DNA of 64,000 nucleotides from Gracilaria gracilis (Eukaryota; Rhodophyta; Florideophyceae; Gracilariales; Gracilariaceae). The notes under the pieces were generated by a model. That model worked only from the letters and a program-made list of their open reading frames with translations. It ran no database searches and was not told the DNA's origin. Below are positions 56,841 to 64,000 of this stretch, piece by piece. The stretch is taken from the NCBI GenBank assembly GCA_030374805.1, contig JARGSG010000027.1, positions 496,001-560,000 on the forward strand, given 5' to 3'. Both the position numbers and the translations under genes were made by a program. Positions within the stretch are counted from its first letter, which is position 1. Each line of letters starts with the position of its first letter.

Positions 56841-59275
56841 CAATGATGCATCATGTACATGCCGGTAAGGATCAGAACCAGCCCAAACTGCTCCTCTGAT
56901 CTGCTGATTCACGCGTAGAAATTAATGCGCATTTACCAGTGCCGCCGCCGAAGAGAAGAACTGTTATTTCCCTTTTCTCGTAGAAGAAAAAGATTCACAC
57001 ACAGCACGTCCCATCGCAACCGCAGCGAACAAGTATGTGCAGTGACTAAAAAGCGATATGACCATTGCCGTGCATGAACCTTTACTTTGTTAGGCTTTGA
57101 GAGAAGCAAAGCTACGCAAAGGGTACGGTTAGCTTCGCTGATTTATTGTACACTGCTGATAATCATGGGCGGGTGATGAGCTCTTTGAACAAACGTACAG
57201 TACAGTATGTACTTCAATAATGCTTGTGTATGGTGCAAACGTACAGAGCGATATTGAACGAGAGGTCTTCCAATCTTGGCAATATTTAGCAGCCAACTTG
57301 CAAGAATTCAAAGCTTCAATCCATGAATGCTTTTACCAACGATGACAGAATAATTTGCGTGTTCACTGTGCATTTGCCTGCACTTGACATCTTCTCGTGC
57401 TCAGGACGTCTTCTCGCTCTCCAACATGCCAACCACAAGTCGGTGCGTCTGCCTTTGAAGGAGGAGGCGCTCTACTCACCCCAATTTGAACACAAGTCAC
57501 TGATGGGTGGTTGTTCAAATGAGTTTCGAACAGAAAAACTCGGCAGGCTAATTTACATTGCGAAATTTGCTCTCTCACAAACTGTTATTTCACCTGGCGC
57601 CCCAGTATGCTTTTCTAGAGAGGCTTGTTGATCCCAATCAATACTCGAACACCAATCATGTCGCCTTGGGTCGTTCTACGTAACAGACTTCTGGCGAGTC
57701 TCTTGGAAAGATACTTCCATGGAGCACGTCACGACAACATCTGCTCACTTTTGAGAATATGCGGCTGTTCTATAAATATCCTTTCTACATCAACCGTCTA
57801 CTTGTGCTAGGAATAGTGTATCACAAATCAAACAAAATAGACCTGATTCCTTCAGTTCGTTCCAGATAGTCGATTTGTTTCATTTTCCACCTTTCAATCC
57901 GCCCTCGTTGGGAAGGGATACAGATGTACAACCCGAAGAGTGGATAGAATTCTGGTGCTCCAATGAAGGGAACGCATTTACAGTGTTCTTGTTCTTCCCA
58001 TTTTGAAGAAGCGCGTCGGCTGTAGGTGAGAATCTCAACCTTACTCGTCATGAAAGTATACTTTCGACGTCCAAAACAAGCAAATTTGAGCTACCTCACC
58101 ATATTGATGTCATTGATGATACAACACATGGAACTCCGTTGATTGTGGTCCCGATTACGAGCTAGAGAATGCACTTTTTTTTAGGAAAAAGGAAGATAAA
58201 CGTTTTATGTGAACAAGAAATCAACAGTGCGTATGCCGAGGTGCTTCGAAGCTAACAAGCTGAGGCTAGAGTGAATTCATTCCATACCTTTGTTGTTAAT
58301 CCAACAAGAAAGTTCCTGAGAGGAATTTTGTTCGAAATCGCTACATACAAAGTGTTCTCAGCGTTGTGAATGTGACAGGCGCACTCACCTGATCGCAATT
58401 GTAAGAATGAGCGACAATAATCGCCCGGCACAAAAGAGTACTGCTATATGAAACAAAATATAAGTTGGTGCAGCGTGCTAAGCACTTTTGTTGTTTTGAT
58501 TGATATGAAAGCTCTGTGTGATGGCGAACGCGGAACGGAAAGAATGATCCAAAGAGTACTCGTAAATAGGTTTAACCTGGGGTTCATTGTTTATGAAATT
58601 GTTGGAGTTTGAGTTTAGAATTTGAGTGAGTTTGTTTTGTTTATATTGCAATGTAATTCAAACTTTGATTGAGTGGAACCCCCTAGGTGTTTCTCTTACA
58701 AGGACGACGAACGTTCAATGATGCGGGTTGCTTGAATGAGCGATAAGAGAAGGAAGGTTGAGGGGACTTGTTGTTCTGCAACTTTTTGTTACTAGAAAGT
58801 AATTATTACAAGCTCCAAGTTTGATGTGTGTGTGAAGCTACGTGAGAAATATATAATACGTTGAGGACACGAGAGTGAGTGAGCAAGTGCCATACGCAAT
58901 GATGAGACATGGGCGTGGAGGGTAGTTGACAAAGTGATAGATTGTGCACGACTGGACGATGGGCGACGTCGAAGCTAATGGCGCGCAAGCCTATTTTAGA
59001 CTGGGCAGTTCAGACTGTGCAGCGCGGGCGATGATGATGAGGTTAGTTGGCGGTGGCAAGTGGAACAGGCGGCAGATGGAGTGCATGCAAGCACGTTGAG
59101 GCGAGGAGCTTTGGTTACACTTGAGTAGTAGACAGATTTGTTATGGAATTGTTACATGGCTGCTGCGTGCATTGGACGGCTCTCGCAGCGATGCACGCGT
59201 TGGCAGGAGTCAGAAAACGATGATGTGCGTCTATGTAGTACAGCAGTGGCGTGTGCGCAGGCGAATGCTAAGGCG
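56841..59275. other. No gene recognised
   Basis: AT-balanced, with frames below 105 codons and no motif. The 102-codon plus frame at 57323-57631 and its reverse-strand twin both lack any family pattern. Confidence 0.45.
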
Positions 59276-59375
59276 ATGTGAGTTGGAGGTGTGAGGTCGC
59301 GCAACAAATAGCATCAGATGTACAATACAGCACAGGGGCTCGACGTGGGGCGATGTATGACAGGTGCGAGCTATC

Positions 59376-59431
59376 TAGTGCGACTACGACTATTAGTGCG
59401 ACTACGGCTATCTTGTGCGACTACGGCTATC
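59376..59431 (+). repeat. Three tandem copies of an 18-19-bp unit
   Basis: The unit TAGTGCGACTACGRCTAT is repeated three times in tandem just left of GC island 2, with a partial fourth copy (TAGTGCGAC) after a short gap. Confidence 0.7.
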
Positions 59432-59569
59432 TACACGGTAGTGCGACAAGGGAAACCACGAGCAGAGCAAATGCAAGTTAGCCGCGGGCGAGAAGGGCGG
59501 CACGGGTGGGGGAGCCGAAAGAGTTGCGCTTTTTCGCGCGGTAGGAGGCATAAAGATGAACACACTTTT

Positions 59570-59918
59570 TTCTCGGCTTGGTCGCCAAGCGGCGCGGCGG
59601 TTGGCGGCGCCAAGCAGCGCGGCGGCGTGGCAAATGCAACGGCAGCGACGGGGCCATTAAGGCGCGCGCGGGGGAAGAAAAGGCGCGCGTGACAGCGAGG
59701 CGCGCGCCACGCACGCCACGCGCGCCACGCGCGTGGCGCGCGCGCCGGCGTGGTCGCTTTGATGTGCAACACGCGCGCAGAGCATGCCAGCGCGGCGCGC
59801 TCGCGCGCGCGTCTGCCACACGCGCTGCGCTGCGGTTGGAAACATCGTTAAAATTGTTGTGTGTGCGCATTGCTGCGCTGCAAACTCAGCGCGCCGTCCT
59901 TTTCTCGCCCACCTGCTC
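59570..59918. promoter_or_regulatory. GC/CG-rich promoter-like island 2
   Basis: Dense GCGCGC alternation at 59655-59815, directly upstream of a TATA box and the zinc-finger gene. Long Arg/Ala-rich frames cross it on both strands, caused by composition. Confidence 0.5.
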
Positions 59919-59928
59919 CTATAAAAGC
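59919..59928 (+). promoter_or_regulatory. TATA box of the zinc-finger gene
   Basis: CTATAAAAGC, a consensus TATAAAA, 217 bp before the ATG at 60145 and followed by a very C/T-rich stretch (59930-60144) that would be the leader. Confidence 0.6.
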
Positions 59929-60144
59929 ATCCCATCGCCCCCCCTCCACCGCCTTCCCAGCTGCCGTTCTCCGCATCCTCTCGTCTCTCCTCCTTCTTCC
60001 CCCCCCCCACCTCCCAACCACCTTCTCGCTCCCCACACCCCACCCCTCGCCCCCCGAAGACCTCCTACCTCCAACCACCCCCACACCACCCCCCCCACAT
60101 CACCCCCCACACTACACTCCCCACACCACACCTTCTGCCTACCA

Positions 60145-60366
60145 ATGTCGTCCTCCTACTCAAACGCCGAGTCACAACGCAACCAGTACTGGAGTACCGT
60201 CTTGAACTATGATTCAAAGTCAGAGAGCAGCAAACCATCCTCTAGCAGCTCCAGCAGCTCGCGCAGCACCAAGTCTACAGACAGCTTCCCGTGCTCCGAA
60301 TGCAATCAAGTGTTCCGCCACCGAAGCTCGAGGAGTCGGCACAAGAAGAACCACCACTCCAAATGA
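60145..60366 (+). CDS. Small single C2H2 zinc-finger protein, 73 residues
   Basis: Starts MSSSYSNAESQRNQYW; a Ser-rich middle (about residues 30-45) leads to one C2H2 finger at the C-terminus: CSECNQVFRHRSSRSRHKKNH, that is C-x2-C-x12-H-x3-H, with the structural Phe in place (split here only by reading order). The frame is open upstream to 59578, but that part is island and leader sequence with Arg/Pro runs, so I start at the ATG after the pyrimidine tract and TATA box. One finger alone rarely gives strong sequence-specific DNA binding; it could be a cofactor, an RNA binder or act as a dimer. It converges on the kinase gene, 392 bp between the stops. Intronless. Confidence 0.6.
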   Translation: MSSSYSNAESQRNQYWSTVLNYDSKSESSKPSSSSSSSSRSTKSTDSFPCSECNQVFRHRSSRSRHKKNHHSK

Positions 60367-60758
60367 TATCACCAGTCACCATAACTTCCTTCTCTCTTCC
60401 GTGTGGCCTCTCCTACACCCCCGTCGCGTTCGTGGTGTCTCAGCCGCACCTCTTACATGTATACCCCCAAACTCGCTTTGTACCTTGGGTGCTTGTCAAG
60501 TCATCTTCTCACTCGCTTCTCGTTACGAGCACTCGCAATTAGTTTAAACCGTGTTAGTAAGTCATCAGATTATAAACAAAAAGCGTAACTTGTTTTCAAT
60601 CAATCGCATTTTTTTTGTTTTGTCGCTTGTGGCTGCCCACTACAATTATATCATCTTTATCGCCACCGCATGCCTCCCCCTCCACACTGTACAAAAGTAT
60701 CGCTATTAAACATGGTCACTACACATTGTTTGCCAGAAATGAAGAAGGCAACAAAGCA
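60367..60758. terminator. Shared 3' region of two convergent genes
   Basis: The zinc-finger gene (plus) and the kinase gene (minus) end 392 bp apart, so this stretch holds both 3' untranslated ends. It is T-rich on the plus strand around 60600-60630. No AATAAA signal on the plus strand. Confidence 0.35.
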
Positions 60759-63362
60759 TTACTTTTCTCTCATCTGACAATCCATCATTATCACTAGCTG
60801 CCACACGAGCTCGCTTGCAGTAGGCCGATCTTCCGCATTTGGTGCCCAACACTTTTTAATCAGATCAATGTATTCCCGCGGCACCTTTTCTGCTTTTCGC
60901 CAAACACTCTCTGCTTCTTCCTCGCACACTTCCGTGTCCTTTACCATGTTGCTATCATTATTCTCATCGCGCGCATTAGCTTGCTCCACTTTAAATTTGT
61001 TTGCATCATCTGTTCTTCTAGAAAACGTGGTCAGCCGTCTCATAAACGGGTTGCATTCTTCTTCTTCCGTTGCTGTGGGCCAATTATTATTATTCACACT
61101 TGTATTTTGGCTGCTTCTTCTCTGTGTAATATTCATAGCCTTCCCAATGCTTTTGGGAATAAGGTTTGGCCGCATCATCGATTGAAAACGAGGCGATCCA
61201 ACCATGCTGCTTGCATCGCCGCCACTTCCTGACGCTTCTAAAACAGCGTCCACAGAGCCATCATCCTCTCTGCGTCGGATGATTGGTGGCCTATCATCAA
61301 ACATCTGAATGGTTGCAGTCACCTTTGTTGTCAGGTTGTTCAGCCCTGACGCATTCTGTTCTCCTCTGGCTCCTCTCTGAATTCTTCGACGATTGGACCA
61401 TTTCTTCACCGCAGAATCCATTTCCTCGCTCATTTCCGCAGCCGTGCCTGAACTGAACCTCATATCCCTATCCTCCCCCTGCTCGATATTCCGGATCATC
61501 TGCTTCACTCGCACAGGTGGTACGAGTGGAGTGGCAGTAGAGGTGTTTCGATTGGCCATCGCGTTCATAACGGGAGTGGCCATACTTTCTTGAACATTCA
61601 TTGGTAGCACCGTATCGGAAGGATTATTAGCATACAAGGCTGACGGAGCAACTCTGTCGTCCGACGTCAGGGGCCGAATAACTGGCGTGGTGCTCGGGGT
61701 AATTGTGCTCGTGGCATAGCTTCCACGCTTGGCAAACGATGGCGACATGGGTGAGCGTGGCGCCCGCTCCTGACGTATGACAGGTGAAAGTGGCTTGGTA
61801 GGGGGGCTAGCGCTGTTTTTGGCTGACAGTTTCGAACTGCAAGCCAACTTTTCAAGAGGCGGTCGTAAGTTTGACTTGACAACTCCCCATAGCACTGCTG
61901 GGGGGTCCATGTGCTCGTATGGAATCTCCTTGGTAGCCATTTCCCACAAGCAGATTCCAAACGAGTACACGTCAGCAGCGGTGGTGAACTTGTTTGCTTC
62001 CAAAATCTCAGGCGCTGCATATTGCATGGTTCCATAAAACCAGTTGTTCTCGATGTTGTCAATGCTTCTACTCAGCCCAAAGTCGCCCAGCTTTGCATCC
62101 CAACCAGAGGAGATGAGGATATTAGATGTCTTCAAGTCAAGATGTAGAACGGGTGGCTGCTGTCCATGAAGATAGGCGAGTCCTCGAGCTGCTCCCAGGG
62201 CAAGTTTGAGAATTCGACCCTCTGTAAGCGCCGCGTCGCCTTCATCAAGACGGTCTCTGACAGATCCACGCGAGCAGTATTCCGTAACAATCCATAGTTT
62301 GGAAGGCTCGTTGACAAAACCCATGAAGAGAACCACGTTTGGATGCCTGAGGTTGACCAGGGTGATTGCTTCATCGTCAATGCAATTGACGGCGGTATGG
62401 CGTTCCAGCGGGGAAATCTGCTTGACGGCAACAAGCGTTCCTCTGAAGAGACCGGAGTATACGGTACCGAATCCGCCGTGTCCGGCCTGTTCTCCGATGG
62501 CGATAGCAGTGGAGTCGATGCGCCATTTTATGAGCTTGCTGTGTTCGCTTCGTTCATTCTCGAGGACAGCCGCGAGACTTTCCAGTTCCAGTCGGGTGCG
62601 CCATTTGAGATGTCTCTCGCGTAGACGTAGAGAAGTTGTCAAGAGACGCAGGATGCGGATGTACCTGGTTATGAGCAACCAATGGGCTCCCGTCAAAAGG
62701 TACGCCACGACAAAGACAAAGTTGATGACACTGAGGATGTATTCGAAGGAACGGATAAAACCGTGCACGTAAAACCAGAAACCGTAGCTGTACAGACGGG
62801 CATTGACATCGATGAAAAACGCAACGGCGGTGATGTAATCCAAGACGCGATAAAAGCGAAGATACGATTGGGACTGGGTGAACACGGAGGCGGAGGCTGT
62901 ACAGTAATCGACGAGAGAAAGGGCGATAAAGAAGAAGGCAGCGGGGATTGAGTCGATGATACGGTAGACGACCTCTCGCGCAGCGATTGGAAGAGAGTAT
63001 TGGGACGACGATGAACGAAGAGCGGACGAGCTGGCAGACGAGCGCGAAGTGGAACGACGATGAAGGTCGTCGTCAGAGTCTTTGAAGTCGCGGTGATTGA
63101 ATCCTGTCCTGGCCTTTGTGGACGGCTTTGGAGTTTGATGCGAGTCGAACAAGCTAATGGTACCACTATGATCCGAGAGCGGCTCGTCCTGGTGACGATT
63201 ATGCACGTTGAGATGCGACAGGACGGCGTCACTCGGCGCGACAGCGTCGGAGCTGTGTGGAGGATTGACAAGCAAAGGCGGCGTGGCGGACGGAGCTGAG
63301 GAATGTGGGTGCAAGACTTGTTGATGCGACGCTGCAGACGAGGTGTGGATATCACATGCCAT
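60759..63362 (-). CDS. Membrane TKL-type kinase with voltage-sensor-like domain, 867 residues
   Basis: Intronless, ATG at 63362, TAA at 60761-60759. Residues 1-125 are disordered, Ser/His/Pro-rich. Four hydrophobic helices follow: about 135-161, 171-194, 202-225 and 227-248. Helix 2 has D185-x3-R189 (AFFIDVNARLYSYG) as in S2 of voltage sensors. Helix 4 has R233, R236 and R239 at three-residue steps (ITRYIRILRLL), then R246/R248, as in S4. A helical linker (250-285) leads to the kinase: Gly loop G294-x-G-G-F-G299, K314, E331, HLD-x-KTSN (407-414), D427-F-G, A450-P-E, D464. Kinase residues needed for catalysis are present, but the HRD Arg is Leu408. An insert of about 310 residues (505-815) splits the C-lobe before the final helices (YIDLIKKCW...RPTASEL). 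Expected site: a membrane with the kinase in the cytoplasm. Serine/threonine specificity is likely for the TKL group. The substrate is unknown. Confidence 0.85.
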   Translation of the reverse strand: MACDIHTSSAASHQQVLHPHSSAPSATPPLLVNPPHSSDAVAPSDAVLSHLNVHNRHQDEPLSDHSGTISLFDSHQTPKPSTKARTGFNHRDFKDSDDDLHRRSTSRSSASSSALRSSSSQYSLPIAAREVVYRIIDSIPAAFFFIALSLVDYCTASASVFTQSQSYLRFYRVLDYITAVAFFIDVNARLYSYGFWFYVHGFIRSFEYILSVINFVFVVAYLLTGAHWLLITRYIRILRLLTTSLRLRERHLKWRTRLELESLAAVLENERSEHSKLIKWRIDSTAIAIGEQAGHGGFGTVYSGLFRGTLVAVKQISPLERHTAVNCIDDEAITLVNLRHPNVVLFMGFVNEPSKLWIVTEYCSRGSVRDRLDEGDAALTEGRILKLALGAARGLAYLHGQQPPVLHLDLKTSNILISSGWDAKLGDFGLSRSIDNIENNWFYGTMQYAAPEILEANKFTTAADVYSFGICLWEMATKEIPYEHMDPPAVLWGVVKSNLRPPLEKLACSSKLSAKNSASPPTKPLSPVIRQERAPRSPMSPSFAKRGSYATSTITPSTTPVIRPLTSDDRVAPSALYANNPSDTVLPMNVQESMATPVMNAMANRNTSTATPLVPPVRVKQMIRNIEQGEDRDMRFSSGTAAEMSEEMDSAVKKWSNRRRIQRGARGEQNASGLNNLTTKVTATIQMFDDRPPIIRRREDDGSVDAVLEASGSGGDASSMVGSPRFQSMMRPNLIPKSIGKAMNITQRRSSQNTSVNNNNWPTATEEEECNPFMRRLTTFSRRTDDANKFKVEQANARDENNDSNMVKDTEVCEEEAESVWRKAEKVPREYIDLIKKCWAPNAEDRPTASELVWQLVIMMDCQMREK

Positions 63363-64000
63363 AGAAAGGTGTACAACGCGCCGCAGGAGAGAAGCGAAGA
63401 TGCGGCAACGAGGACGGGGGGGGACTTGGTTGGGGGGTGGGGACGTGCGGATGTGTGTAAAGTATATGTGCGAGGCTGCGCGCCGCTTGCATTGCGCTCG
63501 TTATGAAGCAGCCGTCGAAAAACCGACAGCGGGCGCCGTGTTGGCGCGGCGTGCACCGCACGCAGCTGCTCGCCGCCGGACGCGTCGCGTCTGGGTGGCG
63601 GACTGGCGGACTGGCCGCCGGGCGCGCCGGGCACGCCGGGAACGCCGGCAGGCAGCAGCGGCGGCGGCCGCTTCGATTGCGTGTCGGCGCGCAGCGGGCG
63701 CCAGTGCGGCTGCGCGGCGCGGCGCGGCGCAACAACAACGAACGAACGAACGAAGCGATGCGCGCACGCGGCGCGCGCGCGCGCGCGCGCGAGTCACACG
63801 TGGCACGCGCGCCGTTGCGCTCGCGTCGCAAGTGCGCGCGTGTGCTCCGCCCCCTTCCGCGCGCTGGAAACGGCCAATGCGCGGCGGCCACGCGCACGCG
63901 GCGCACAGCGCGTGCACGTGGCCAGGCCGGGCCGCCGCCACTGCGCGCGCGCGGCTGCCAACCGAAGTGGCGGCTGCTTCAAATGTACGGCGCGCCGCTG
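63363..64000 (-). promoter_or_regulatory. GC/CG-rich promoter-like island 3, upstream of the kinase
   Basis: Very GC-rich, including an unbroken GC alternation of about 24 bp at 63767-63791 and an AACG microsatellite at about 63737-63753. Upstream of the kinase ATG on the minus strand. Long Arg/Ala frames on both strands are compositional. No TATA box seen. Confidence 0.45.

Noticed and set aside
59578-60144. Upstream extension of the zinc-finger frame to 262 residues
   Set aside because: Crosses the GC island, the TATA box and the C/T leader; composition is island-driven. The ATG at 60145 fits better.

Overview
The window is eukaryotic nuclear DNA. The evidence is spliceosomal introns with GT..AG ends and yeast-like branch sites, LTR retrotransposons of two superfamilies, several cut-and-paste transposon families, and a protein kinase of the plant/algal/protist TKL type. 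A compact, intron-poor alga is my best guess, perhaps a red seaweed such as Chondrus. This rests on overall style plus a ketopantoate-reductase-like fragment of a type I recall from photosynthetic lineages; it is inference, not proof.

Layout. 1-438: 5' part of a spliced gene of unknown function (- strand), running off the left edge. 1.0-7.6 kb: a DNA transposon with 159-bp terminal inverted repeats built from 21-bp palindromic units, carrying a decayed transposase-like gene. 7.7-9.95 kb: a decayed CACTA/EnSpm-type transposase. 10-14 kb: no genes; a 291-bp MITE and a family of hairpin repeats, one a perfect 32-bp palindrome. 14.8-15.4 kb: a ketopantoate-reductase-like fragment. 17.2-21.1 kb: an old Ty3/gypsy fossil. 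21.3-25.9 kb: unrecognised, coding-like remnants. 26.8-28.5 kb: an LTR fossil split by two copies of a composite non-autonomous repeat. 29.5-31.7 kb: a hAT transposase remnant.

33.85-49.67 kb is a nested pair. An old Ty1/copia element (- strand, 110-bp LTRs, target duplication GTTTG) was split by a much younger Ty3/gypsy chromovirus (36837-48034, LTRs of about 545 bp, target duplication TGGTG). The chromovirus carries a long, open antisense gene of 732 codons between pol and its 3' LTR. 50.4-53.2 kb holds a PIF/Harbinger transposon whose two divergent genes, transposase and partner protein, both look intact once a short intron is removed from each.

54-64 kb is the only clearly host-like part. 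Three GC-rich, CG-repeat islands (about 55.5, 59.7 and 63.7 kb) look like promoters. Between them lie a 73-residue single-C2H2-finger protein and, convergent to it, an intronless 867-residue protein. The latter joins a four-helix, voltage-sensor-like membrane domain, with an S4-like arginine ladder, to a TKL-type kinase whose C-lobe carries an insert of about 310 residues. This possible voltage-sensing kinase is the most interesting object in the window; the antisense gene of the chromovirus is second.
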